NCBI RefSeq assembly: GCF_042650645.1
Contig: NZ_JBHSBI010000006.1
Location: forward strand, 310,001 to 374,000
Source: Nonomuraea purpurea
GTDB taxonomy: Bacteria; Actinomycetota; Actinomycetes; Streptosporangiales; Streptosporangiaceae
DNA: 64,000 nucleotides
Direction: 5' to 3'
Shown here: positions 43,819 to 52,584 of the stretch, piece after piece
Position numbering within the stretch: the stretch's first letter is position 1
Layout of the letters: each line of letters opens with the position of its first letter
Program-made: the position numbers and the translations under genes
Notes under the pieces: generated by a model
The model's database searches: none
Told to the model about the DNA's origin: nothing
What the model saw: only the letters and a program-made list of their open reading frames with translations

Positions 43819-44160
43819 GAATCGCTCGACCCACCGCGCGCTCTACCCCAGGTGCCTTCGACACTCATATCGGCAGGAGCGCGACGCGAAGCTTGGAATT
43901 GGTCGTTTATGGGACGGCTGTCGGCGATCGTGCGCTGATCGCGTTTCCGCAGGAACGATCGTCCCGAAACTCGTTGTCAGTCTCCGAATTCGCGTGCACG
44001 CGCGACTCGGGGAAATAGCGTCCTATAACAGGGGAGTACTGACATTTGCGCGGCCCGTAGTCGTTCGTCCGTACTCCTATGCACGACGGTGAAGCTTGTC
44101 GACGACACGCGTACGCCTGTCCACGCCGAGCACGTCGTCCCCGCTGGTTACCGGCGCACC
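43819..44160. other. Non-coding stretch
   Basis: About 340 bp between the TetR remnant and the Gly/Cys-rich gene. No frame has consistent third-position GC or a recognisable product, and no strong hairpin is evident. Nothing further supported. Confidence 0.4.
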
Positions 44161-44328
44161 CTACCCGCCGCCGCAACCACCGCCGCAACCGCCGTCCCCA
44201 CCGCCAGAATCCCCGCCCCCGCCGCCGGTGTTGTCCCACTTGTCTTTCTGGCTCGCGTCGTTGTCGGCCTTTCGAACTAGCCACCAGACGAGAAGAGCGC
44301 CGAGCCCGATCAGAATTATCATCTCCAT
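44161..44328 (-). CDS. 55-aa membrane protein with Gly/Cys-rich C-terminus
   Basis: ATG 44328 with AGGA upstream. One N-terminal helix (MEMIILIGLGALLVWWLVRK) is followed by a short polar linker and a tail GGGGGDSGGGDGGCGGGCGG that ends in G. Similar Gly/Cys tails occur in small actinobacterial membrane proteins (TIGR04222-like). It is divergent from the GRDP-like gene, 37 bp apart. The tail could bind metal or be modified; function unknown. Confidence 0.7.
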   Translation of the reverse strand: MEMIILIGLGALLVWWLVRKADNDASQKDKWDNTGGGGGDSGGGDGGCGGGCGGG

Positions 44329-44365
44329 CGATATAGTGAATCCTGCTTCCGGCAGGGAGGTGGGG

Positions 44366-44860
44366 GTGTTTTCGATACGCCGCAAAATCTGCATCGATCG
44401 CATGGCCCGGGTCGTCGATGGCTTGGACCTGCCCGATGCCGTCTTCAAGACGTGCCCCTACCAACCTCGCGAGCTTGTCGAGACCGGGCTGCGGCAGTGG
44501 CTGCGCTGCTGCGGCGCGGCGATGCGCGACAACCGGATCATCGGCATGCCGTCGCACGCCGTTGACGAGGCGTGGCACGGGTTCATTCTGTGCACCGCGC
44601 GGTATACGGCGTTCTGCTCGGCCGCGTACGGCCGCTACCTGCATCACCATCCTGAGGGCGGTGGCCTGCCGGGCACGGCTGTTGCAGGCTCGATGCGCGA
44701 TCAGCTGGGCCGCACCATCGTCGCCTGGTCGATGGTGGCTCGTCCCAGCGAGCGATGCGTCCTGTGGGACCTGGACGCGCAGGTCGGCGTGCCCGAACCG
44801 TGGGGCATCCCCGCCGAGCGGGTCGCCGCGATTGAAAGGGGCCGCGTCCACCGGAAATAG
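44366..44860 (+). CDS. GRDP-like (glycine-rich domain-containing-protein-like) protein
   Basis: 164 aa from GTG 44366, chosen because GGGAGG lies 5 nt upstream. The core MPSHAVDEAWHGFILCTARY, then TAFCSAAYGRYLHHHPEG, matches the conserved His/Cys pattern of the PF07173-type family as I know it. It probably acts in the cytosol with a bound metal. It is divergent from the Gly/Cys-rich membrane peptide gene. Confidence 0.65.
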   Translation: MFSIRRKICIDRMARVVDGLDLPDAVFKTCPYQPRELVETGLRQWLRCCGAAMRDNRIIGMPSHAVDEAWHGFILCTARYTAFCSAAYGRYLHHHPEGGGLPGTAVAGSMRDQLGRTIVAWSMVARPSERCVLWDLDAQVGVPEPWGIPAERVAAIERGRVHRK

Positions 44861-44927
44861 CAGGTGAGAGGGGAGGCGGCTCGCCAACAGGAGGGACAGG
44901 AATGTTCGAAACGGCGGAGGCGTAGCA

Positions 44928-46298
44928 GTGCGAGACCAACTCCTCGGGGGCCGTTACCGGCTGGTACGACAGCTCGGCGAAGGCGGCATGGGGCAAGTAT
45001 GGGAAGCGCAGGACGAGGTGCTGGGCCGGCCCGTCGCGGTCAAGGTGATCTCCCTGCTCGCCGGCGGCGGAAGCCGCGGCGACGAGGCACGCGCCAGGTT
45101 CCTGCGCGAGGCACGGATCACCGCCCAGCTGCAGCACCCCAACATCGTGACCATCCATGACCTCGGCGAGACCGGCATGGGGAACGACCGGGTCCCGTTC
45201 CTGGTGTTGGAGCTGGTCCGGGGCGAGGGCCTGGACACGATGCTGCGGCGAGGCGCCGTCACGTCACCGGACGCTGCCCGCTGGGGCGCCCAGATATGTG
45301 ACGCACTTGCTGACGCGCACAACGCCGGCATCATGCACCGGGACATCAAGCCGTCCAACATCCTCATCACGCCTTCCGGCACCGTGAAGGTCCTCGATTT
45401 CGGCGTCGCGAGGGCGGCCGACCCCTACGCGACCGCCGAGCGGCTCACCCAGACCGGCTTCATCGTGGGCACACCCCCGTACATGGCCCCTGAACAGGCA
45501 CGTGGTTTCCCGGAACCGCGCAGCGACCTGTACGCGCTCGGCTGCCTCCTCTTCGAACTGATCACAGGCCGACTGCCGTTCCAGGCCCCCGATACCGTGG
45601 GCTACCTGTCGGCTCACCTCACCCAGGAACCTCCCACCCCCAGCTCGGTGTCGCCCGGCATCCCACCCGCCTGGGACGACCTCGTGCTGACGCTGCTGCA
45701 CAAGGACCCCGCCCAGCGGTACCCGAACGCCACCGACCTCGCCCAGGCACTACGGCAACTCGACCGCGCACCCGAGCCCCCAGCATCGGCAGACGAGCCC
45801 ACCCCACCCCCCACGAAGATAGGCACGACCCCGCTCCCGTCGGCGAAGGTGCGGGAATCGTCCCGCAGGGGTGCCTACGGGATTCTCATCTGGCTCGGCC
45901 TTATCGGCGTCTACGGGGCGGTCTTCGGGAATTTCTGGGCGTTCAACGCCCTTTTCGATGACAAGAGCATGCCCGCTCTCGGCACGGTCGCGGGGCTGAT
46001 CGCTTTGCTGGAAACGCTGGGGCTGGCGTTGCTCTGCGCTTCCGCGGCGCGCATCGCCGCCAAAGAGGCGCGTGGTGGCCTTGGAACGGCCGCCTCCGTC
46101 GCTGCTGTCTGTGGCTTCCTCGTCGGCGGTGTCGGTGCGTGCTTCGCCTTCGCAGGGTTTTTCGAGATGTTCACCAAGTTCCAGATGCCACCTGCGGTCG
46201 GCATGGTAGTCACCTTGGCCTGCGTCGGTACCGCAGCAATCATGGCTCGTGCCGGCCTGGTCAGTGGGAAGAACGCTCCGGTGTCGGACGACAGGTGA
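44928..46298 (+). CDS. Membrane Ser/Thr protein kinase (PknB-like kinase domain)
   Basis: 456 aa from GTG 44928 with GGAGG 7 nt upstream. Kinase domain residues about 8-270: RLVRQLGEGGMGQVWEAQDE, VAVKV Lys, IMHRDIKPSNILI with the HRD loop, VLDFGVARA (DFG) and VGTPPYMAPEQARG. A Pro-rich linker follows, then about four membrane helices (about 320-445), and no PASTA or other extracellular sensor, which is less usual. It presumably phosphorylates cytosolic or envelope proteins. Confidence 0.9.
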   Translation: MRDQLLGGRYRLVRQLGEGGMGQVWEAQDEVLGRPVAVKVISLLAGGGSRGDEARARFLREARITAQLQHPNIVTIHDLGETGMGNDRVPFLVLELVRGEGLDTMLRRGAVTSPDAARWGAQICDALADAHNAGIMHRDIKPSNILITPSGTVKVLDFGVARAADPYATAERLTQTGFIVGTPPYMAPEQARGFPEPRSDLYALGCLLFELITGRLPFQAPDTVGYLSAHLTQEPPTPSSVSPGIPPAWDDLVLTLLHKDPAQRYPNATDLAQALRQLDRAPEPPASADEPTPPPTKIGTTPLPSAKVRESSRRGAYGILIWLGLIGVYGAVFGNFWAFNALFDDKSMPALGTVAGLIALLETLGLALLCASAARIAAKEARGGLGTAASVAAVCGFLVGGVGACFAFAGFFEMFTKFQMPPAVGMVVTLACVGTAAIMARAGLVSGKNAPVSDDR

Positions 46299-46594
46299 AA
46301 CCCGACACGCGTTGCCCGGTCGCCAACCCACTGGCAAGCCCGCCGCGACCCCTACCGCCGAGGCTGACCACCACAGGTACCGAAAGTCGCCGTAATCCAC
46401 GCCACGACTACGCATAGCTACTTTGGGCTGCCCGCCGCTGGGTCGTGGTTGCCGCGCCCTTGTCGGATCCTTGTCGGCGACGGCAGCCGCTCCCCGTGAC
46501 GCGGCCTCGCCGTACCGCGTCGCGCGGCACGGCACGCGGGGTTGGGTCTGGTCAGTTCACCGGCGGGGCGTGCGGCACCTGGCCTTCCACTGCC

Positions 46595-47281
46595 TCAACG
46601 ACGCTTGAGAGCCATGTCCAGCCGTTGCCGGAGCGGCTTGTAGTCGTGGTCGGGAAACCAGTCGGGAAACAGTTCGAGCACCGTGCGGAGCCTGGCGACC
46701 GTGCTGTCGTTGCCCCTGAGCGAGGACTCGGTGAACAGGTACTGCCAGCCGAAGGTGCCCTTCGTGACGCGCAGGGCGTCGAGATAGCCCTGGTAGTCCA
46801 GGTCCAGCTTGTAAAAGTGGTCGCCGGTCTTGTCGAACCAGATCTCGGGCTGCTCGACGCCTGGCTGCACCCGGAGCGCGGCAAGATGGCCGGTGCCCCA
46901 CTCGGGCGTTCCGTCGATGCACCGGAGTTCAGACTGAAGCCGTTCTTGCTCGGGTGTCATATCCGTCCACAGTTTGAGCGGCTGCCGATTCAGCACGGCA
47001 GTCTCCAGGGCCTCCAGGCAGAACTCTCCGGCGACGAAGTGATCCTCGCCTTTGGCGCTCTGCCAGGCGCTGCCGAGATACTCGAACCGGAAGTGACAGT
47101 CCCGGAAGGAGGCCCCCAACGGCATACCCGTGGCGACGGAGATGGTATCGAGGCTGGTCTCGGCACCCTCGATCTCGGGGTCGATCTCCCTGTACTCGTT
47201 GAGGACCTCGATCCCGGGACAGTTCTTCAGCTCGTCCAGGACGTCGATCCAGGTCTGCTCGTAAGGGGTCAAATTGATCAT
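46595..47281 (-). CDS. Hypothetical cytosolic protein
   Basis: 228 aa from ATG 47281 (MINLTPYEQTWIDVLDELKN). The C-terminal part has WFDKTGDHFYKLDLDYQGYL and QYLFTESSLRGNDSTVARLR. It is acidic and aromatic-rich, without membrane helices, in the style of immunity or SUKH-like proteins, but I do not recognise the family. Isolated gene. Confidence 0.65.
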   Translation of the reverse strand: MINLTPYEQTWIDVLDELKNCPGIEVLNEYREIDPEIEGAETSLDTISVATGMPLGASFRDCHFRFEYLGSAWQSAKGEDHFVAGEFCLEALETAVLNRQPLKLWTDMTPEQERLQSELRCIDGTPEWGTGHLAALRVQPGVEQPEIWFDKTGDHFYKLDLDYQGYLDALRVTKGTFGWQYLFTESSLRGNDSTVARLRTVLELFPDWFPDHDYKPLRQRLDMALKRR

Positions 47282-47451
47282 AGGGCGAGCGTAGGGGCCG
47301 CCCCGCGGCATGAGCAGGCTGGGCACTGAGTGAGTCCTGGTAAGGCTCTTGCGGGCGCTGGGACAGGAGCCCGCGAGGACACGATGCGCCGCTGTCGCCA
47401 ACTTGATGCCTGACTGCCCTCACCTGGGGATTGACTGCGCCGGAGCGCGAC

Positions 47452-47543
47452 TTTTCACTGTTTCGCAGACCAGGTTTTCCCTGTTTCGCGGGCTGAGTTT
47501 TCACTGTTTCGCGGAGTCTATTTTCCCTGTTTCGCGGGTTCCT
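47452..47543. repeat. Four tandem 23-bp repeats (iteron-like)
   Basis: The core TTTTC(A/C)CTGTTTCGC(A/G)G begins at 47452, 47475, 47498 and 47521, an exact 23-bp period. The 17-bp core is conserved apart from two alternating positions; the remaining 6 bp of each unit vary. Adenine and cytosine alternate at the sixth base. The array lies in a 420-bp gap between two divergently transcribed genes. Confidence 0.85.
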
Positions 47544-47701
47544 CGGGCACAGAATCGCCGAGCGGCCCTTGGCGTCTTGAAGCCGAGGTGACAGGCGCGC
47601 GGGCTCCTTCGACGCTCGCCATTTCGGCTTCCTCCCGGCGAACCGGGTGCTCGGCGTGGTCGTCCGCCGCGGCGGGTGCGCAGGCGCGGGATGATCCATA
47701 C

Positions 47702-48880
47702 ATGACGGATGAACCGGACGAGGATTCCGGAGGTGCGGACGGGCAAGCACGGAAGCGGCGGGTGTGGCGATGGACGGCGCCGATCGGGTTGGCCATCGTC
47801 GTAGTGGTGACCGTCGCCGTCGGGGTGCGGCTCCTGGCGGACGAGCCGGGCCGCGGTTCGCTCACGACGTACGAGACCGAACCGCCCGCACCTACCCGGA
47901 CGCCGCGTTTCGTGATCATGGTGGGCGCCAACAGTCCTCCGCAGGAGCCTTGGCTTCAGGTATACGAGGTGAAGAAGAACTACGGGCAGCGGCCGACCGA
48001 CTCGGTCCGGTCGCCGTCGCCGTCCCCGGGCCAGGCCCAGGAGATCGTCGCGGGTCCGGGCGGAACGTTCGTGGTCGCCGCCTCCCGGGCCGAACCGTGT
48101 GAGTCCCGGCTCTACCGCTTCCGCCTCACCGGCGAAGGGCACGCGACCGCGGTCACGCCGGTGCCAGGGGGCATCGCTCCGGCGCTGGTGGCGGGCCTGG
48201 CGATCAGCCCGGACGGCCGCCGGATCGCCTACACCACGGCACCGTGCGCCGACGATCCGTCGACGCCACCGGCTGCGGCGTCCCCGCCACAGGCCGCGAG
48301 CCCACCGAGCGCCACGCTGACCGTGCTCGACACCGCCACGGGACACCACCGCACCTGGACCACGGGCGGGACGTCGGTCATCGGCGAGATCGTCTGGGCC
48401 CGCGACAGCCGGACGCTCGGCTACACCACCGGTGACGTCAACGCCCGTACACCGCCGCCTTCGCCTGACGGCACCGCCGAACCACCCGGCGACGCCATCG
48501 GCAACGTCACGGTGCGCGCCCTCGACACCGACGCGCCCGGCACCGATCTGCTCGCCGGCCGCGTGCTGTTCCGCCCACCGGACGGTACCGGCACGGTCAC
48601 CAGCGCGGTCATGAATCCGGACGGCCGGACCGGCTACGGCATGATGAGCAAGGGTCGGCCGCCGAGCACCATCATGTTCTCGTTCGCGGAGGGCAGGCCG
48701 ATGCACGTGACCAAGAGCATCCCACCCGACCCGGAGGGAACCTTCACGTTGCACACCTTCAGCACAGGCGACGAACCCCGATACGCCTGCCTGAACGGCA
48801 TCGACGCCTTCGGCAGAGCGACCGAAGGCACCTTCGGTTCACGGAGTTTCGGGCGATGCGGGACCGCATGGGGCTACTGA
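47702..48880 (+). CDS. Membrane-anchored WD40/TolB-like propeller protein
   Basis: 392 aa from ATG 47702. One N-terminal helix (PIGLAIVVVVTVAVGVRLLA) anchors an outer domain with propeller-like blades (PALVAGLAISPDGRRIAYTT, GEIVWARDSRTLGYTTGDV, TSAVMNPDGRTGYGM). Cys pairs occur at the C-terminus. It is likely a sensor or scaffold at the outer face of the membrane. Specific role unknown. Confidence 0.7.
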   Translation: MTDEPDEDSGGADGQARKRRVWRWTAPIGLAIVVVVTVAVGVRLLADEPGRGSLTTYETEPPAPTRTPRFVIMVGANSPPQEPWLQVYEVKKNYGQRPTDSVRSPSPSPGQAQEIVAGPGGTFVVAASRAEPCESRLYRFRLTGEGHATAVTPVPGGIAPALVAGLAISPDGRRIAYTTAPCADDPSTPPAAASPPQAASPPSATLTVLDTATGHHRTWTTGGTSVIGEIVWARDSRTLGYTTGDVNARTPPPSPDGTAEPPGDAIGNVTVRALDTDAPGTDLLAGRVLFRPPDGTGTVTSAVMNPDGRTGYGMMSKGRPPSTIMFSFAEGRPMHVTKSIPPDPEGTFTLHTFSTGDEPRYACLNGIDAFGRATEGTFGSRSFGRCGTAWGY

Positions 48881-48998
48881 GCCGTCTCCAAGGCGACCAG
48901 GCGCACGCTGCCCAGCACGATCGGCACCCCGCAATCGGCCTTTCACGAGCCGACGCAAGCCGGACGGGCGGTCCGCCGTCCGGCTACTGTTGCTTCGC

Positions 48999-49922
48999 AT
49001 GACCCACACCGAGATCGAGATCACCGCGGAGTTGGTGCGGGATCTGCTGCGCGACCAACACCCCGACCTGGCCGATCGCCCGGCGAGCCTGGGTGCGCGC
49101 GGCTGGGACAACCAGCTGTGGCGGCTCGGCGACGATCTCGCCGTCCGGTTGCCCTGGGCCACGCAGGACGCGGACGAGCTGCTACGCAAGGAGCACGCCT
49201 GGCTGCCCACCCTCGCCCCTCGACTTCCGCTGCCGGTTCCCGTCCCCCAGCGCCTCGGCGAGCCCTCCGCGCTGTATCCGCGACCCTGGATCGTCACCAC
49301 CTGGGTACCGGGCGAGCCCGCCGACCGCGCCCCCGTCACACGCGCCGCGAAGGCGGCCGACGCCCTAGCCACCTTCCTGATGGCTCTGCACCAACCCGCC
49401 CCCGAACAGGCTCCCACCGGCCGGGACCGCGGAGGGCGGCTGGCCGACCGCTCCGAGGGGTTCGTCAAGGGGCTCGCCTCGGCCACCGAGATGGGGTTGA
49501 TCCCCGACCCGGACGCCGTCCGCGCCGTCTGGGACGACGCCGTCGCCGCGCCCGACTGGACAGGCCCGGCGCTCTGGCTCCACGGCGACCTGCATCCGGC
49601 CAACGTCCTGACCGCGGACGGCACCCTCTGCGGCGTGATCGACTTCGGCGACCTCTTCGCGGGCGATCCGGCCGGAGACCTCGCCGCCGCCTGGAGCCTG
49701 CTGCCGGACGGCGCCGCCGACCGCTTCTTCGCGGCTTACCAGCCGACCCCGGACGCCGCGACCCTGCGCCGCGCCCGCGGATGGGCGGTACGCCGCGCCC
49801 TCGGCGGCATCCAGATCGGAGAAGCCGGCGTCCGCGGCCGCCCAGGCGGCAAGGCCACCTGGGGCCCACCCGCCCAAGCCGCGCTACGACGCCTCATCGC
49901 TGAGCCGCGGGAGACCGGCTGA
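48999..49922 (+). CDS. Aminoglycoside phosphotransferase (APH)-family kinase
   Basis: 307 aa from ATG 48999. LWLHGDLHPANVLTADGTLC has the catalytic Asp, and GVIDFGDLFAGDPAGDLAAA gives the metal-binding Asp. The N-terminal lobe has DNQLWRLGDDLAVRLPW. Members phosphorylate aminoglycosides, macrolides or metabolites such as choline or homoserine; the substrate here cannot be assigned. Its 3' end overlaps that of the convergent methyltransferase gene by 39 bp. Confidence 0.87.
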   Translation: MTHTEIEITAELVRDLLRDQHPDLADRPASLGARGWDNQLWRLGDDLAVRLPWATQDADELLRKEHAWLPTLAPRLPLPVPVPQRLGEPSALYPRPWIVTTWVPGEPADRAPVTRAAKAADALATFLMALHQPAPEQAPTGRDRGGRLADRSEGFVKGLASATEMGLIPDPDAVRAVWDDAVAAPDWTGPALWLHGDLHPANVLTADGTLCGVIDFGDLFAGDPAGDLAAAWSLLPDGAADRFFAAYQPTPDAATLRRARGWAVRRALGGIQIGEAGVRGRPGGKATWGPPAQAALRRLIAEPRETG

Positions 49923-50702
49923 AGCTCGCAAGGAGAACATGAGCGGGATCCTGGGCGCGCCCTCCGGCAGGCGGTAGCCCGTGTGGTCGCCGGACATCGT
50001 GGCGAAGCGGCAGAAGAGCGTGTGGTCGTGCTCGTGCAGGAAGTCCACCCGCAGGCCCGCCGCCGCCACCGCGCTGACGACGTCGCCGATGCTGTGCTGG
50101 AACTGCACGGACGTGTGGGACTCGATCAGTCGGCCACCGGTGTAGGTGTGCGGCTCCTCCCACACGTGCGGCCCCCGGTCGAAGTAGTCGTAGGTGACCG
50201 TCGTGCCGGTCTCTTCATCAAGGACTTGCGGAAAAGGGTGGAATTCCGAAAGGTAGAGGAATCCGCCCGGTTTCAGCAGCGCGGCGACCGCCTCCGCCCA
50301 GCGGGTGAGCTCGGGCAGCCACACCAGGGCGCCGAGGCCGGTGTAGACGATGTCGTAGGTCTCGCCGAGCGCCTCGACCGCGTCGTAGACGTCGGCGGTG
50401 ACGAACCTCGCCGGGATGCCGCAGTCGGCGGCGATGGCCCTGGCCTGGTCGATGGCGGCGTCGGAGAAGTCGAGCCCGGTCACCTCGGCGCCGAGCCTGG
50501 CCCAGGAGAGCGTGTCCAGGCCGAGGTGGCACTGCAGGTGGGCCAGGCGGCGGCCGGACACGTCACCGACCTCCGCGACCTCGAATGGTCTCAGGATGCT
50601 CCGGCCGTTGGCCTTGAAACCGTTGACGTCGTAGAAGTCGCTGTCGACGTGGATCGGGACCCGTGCGTTCCAGTTGGCCCGGTTGGTTGTCAGGTAGTCC
50701 AT
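49884..50702 (-). CDS. SAM-dependent class I methyltransferase
   Basis: 272 aa. SAM motif I region RLAHLQCHLGLDTLSWARLG, acidic loop EVTGLDFSDAAIDQARAIA, motif III VWLPELTRWAEAVAALLKPG. C-terminal QHSIGDVVSAVAAAGLRVDF resembles small-molecule methyltransferases. Substrate unknown. Confidence 0.85.
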   Translation of the reverse strand: MDYLTTNRANWNARVPIHVDSDFYDVNGFKANGRSILRPFEVAEVGDVSGRRLAHLQCHLGLDTLSWARLGAEVTGLDFSDAAIDQARAIAADCGIPARFVTADVYDAVEALGETYDIVYTGLGALVWLPELTRWAEAVAALLKPGGFLYLSEFHPFPQVLDEETGTTVTYDYFDRGPHVWEEPHTYTGGRLIESHTSVQFQHSIGDVVSAVAAAGLRVDFLHEHDHTLFCRFATMSGDHTGYRLPEGAPRIPLMFSLRASAGLPRLSDEAS

Positions 50703-50760
50703 GGCACTGGAGCGTAAGCAGGAACGCGGCCGCGACGCCTTCCATTAGACGGCCGGCCGC

Positions 50761-52584
50761 TCAGTCACCGCCCACGGCGACGAACCCCGTCCCGGCGCGG
50801 TAGTTCGGCGACTGGTGCCGGAAGTAGGTGTTGTAGACCTCGCAGTAACGCCCCCCACGAGCCAGCAGCGCCGTATGGCTGCCTTCCTCCACGATCCGCC
50901 CGTGATCCAGCACGATGATGCGATCGACGTGCTCGATCGTCGACAACCGGTGCGCGATCACGATGGACGTCCGCCCGGCCAGCACCAGATCGAGCCCTTC
51001 CTGGATCTGCGCCTCGGTCAGCGGGTCGACGCTCGCCGTGGCCTCGTCCAGCACCACGATCGCCGGGTCCTGGATGAGCAGCCGGGCCAGCGCGACGAGC
51101 TGCCGCTGCCCCATCGACAGGGCCCGCCCGTGCTCGCCCACGTCCGTCTCCAGCCCGTGGGGAAGGGCGTCGATCCAGTCGCCGCCGCCGACCGCCGCCG
51201 CTGCCGCGGCCACCTCGTCGTCGCCGGCGTCCGGCCGAGGGTAGCGGATGTTGTCGGCCACCGTGCCGCTGAACAGGAACGGGACCTGCGGCACCGCCCC
51301 GATCTGCCGACGGTAGCCGCCCAGTTCCAGGCTCCGGATGTCGTGGTCGTCGATGAGCAGCCGCCCCTCCTGGAACTCGTAGAAGCGGGTGATCAGCTTG
51401 CTGAGCGTCGACTTGCCCGCGCCGGTGTGTCCCACGAGCGCCACGGTCTCGCCCGCCTCGATGCGCAGGTCGAAGTCGCGCAGCACGGGGTGGGCCGGGT
51501 CGTAGCCGAAGGTGACGCCCTGGAACTCGATGCCGCCCGCCAGCCTGCCGGTCGGCCGGGTGTCGGTCTGCACCACGCGGGGCGGGGCGTCGATCAGGGC
51601 GAAGACCCGTTCGGAGGCCGAGAGCCCCTGCTGGAACTGCGACCAGAACGCGGCGATGGACGTCAGCGGGAACCAGAAGAGCGAAACCCCCTGCAGGAAC
51701 AGGTACCAGTCGCCCGCCGACAGGCCGCCCGAAAGCACCGCGCCACCGCCGAGCTGGACGAGCGCCACCGTCGCCAGCCCCGCCACCAGGAACAGCACCG
51801 GGAAGATGCCTGAGAAAACGAACCCCTGCCGCAGCGTCACCTGGTAGCTCTGCTGGTTGATGGGCCGGAACTCGTCGTAGACCTGCCGTTCCTGCCGGAA
51901 GTTCTTGGCGACGGCGATGCCGCCCATGGTCTCCTGCAGGTTGGCGTTGACGCGGCTCAGCGAGCGTTGCGCCTTGCGCGTGCTGCTGCGGGCCAGCCGC
52001 CGGAACAGCAGGGCCAGCCCTATCACGACCGGCACCACCAGGAGCGTCAGCAGGGCCAGCTCCACGCTGCGCAGGAACAGCAGTACCGTGACGAACCCCA
52101 CCATCAGCACCTGGCTGATGAGGTCCATCGTCAGAGTCGACACGGTGGCGAAGTCATCGGTGTCGGACGTGACCCGGCTGACGATCTTGCCGGACGGCGT
52201 CTCGTCGTAGAACGACAGGTCGCGTTCCAGCACGGCGTCGAAGGCGTCCTCGCGCAGCCGGAGCACCACGTCGCCGGTGACGCGCGCGCTCTGCCACTGC
52301 CGGATGAAGTTGAACACCCAGGCCAGCACCCCCGACAGCAGGATCCCGGCCGTGAGCTGCCAGCCCACCTCCGCGATCGTGCCCGTCTGGAGCGCGTCGA
52401 CGGCGTAGCTGACCAGCAGCGGGATGGCGGCCTGCGTCATCGACAGCAGCACGATCATGCCCGCGACCAGGAACATCGCGCCCATCCTTGGCCGGAAGTA
52501 CGGCAGGATCCGGCGGAGCAGGTCGCGGTCGCGGTAGGTGCGGTCGTAGTCCTCGGCGTCGAGGCCGTCCATGATGAAGCCCAT
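50761..52584 (-). CDS. ABC exporter half-transporter, subunit B
   Basis: 607 aa. TMD residues about 25-330, NBD 355-590. Walker A GHTGAGKST, signature LSMGQRQ (degenerate), Walker B VVLDEATASVD with catalytic Glu, switch His in IVIAHRL. It begins with TGATG overlap to the partner gene. With that gene it forms a heterodimeric exporter of MdlAB/BmrCD type for drugs or lipids. Confidence 0.92.
   Translation of the reverse strand: MGFIMDGLDAEDYDRTYRDRDLLRRILPYFRPRMGAMFLVAGMIVLLSMTQAAIPLLVSYAVDALQTGTIAEVGWQLTAGILLSGVLAWVFNFIRQWQSARVTGDVVLRLREDAFDAVLERDLSFYDETPSGKIVSRVTSDTDDFATVSTLTMDLISQVLMVGFVTVLLFLRSVELALLTLLVVPVVIGLALLFRRLARSSTRKAQRSLSRVNANLQETMGGIAVAKNFRQERQVYDEFRPINQQSYQVTLRQGFVFSGIFPVLFLVAGLATVALVQLGGGAVLSGGLSAGDWYLFLQGVSLFWFPLTSIAAFWSQFQQGLSASERVFALIDAPPRVVQTDTRPTGRLAGGIEFQGVTFGYDPAHPVLRDFDLRIEAGETVALVGHTGAGKSTLSKLITRFYEFQEGRLLIDDHDIRSLELGGYRRQIGAVPQVPFLFSGTVADNIRYPRPDAGDDEVAAAAAAVGGGDWIDALPHGLETDVGEHGRALSMGQRQLVALARLLIQDPAIVVLDEATASVDPLTEAQIQEGLDLVLAGRTSIVIAHRLSTIEHVDRIIVLDHGRIVEEGSHTALLARGGRYCEVYNTYFRHQSPNYRAGTGFVAVGGD

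Noticed and set aside
44161..44230. Plus-strand Pro-rich protein
   Set aside because: It is the antisense of the Gly/Cys-rich tail; the minus-strand frame has the start, membrane helix and stop.
47452..47543. CRISPR array
   Set aside because: Units are contiguous 23-mers with only 6 variable bases, not 21-40-bp repeats separated by unique spacers, and no cas genes are near.
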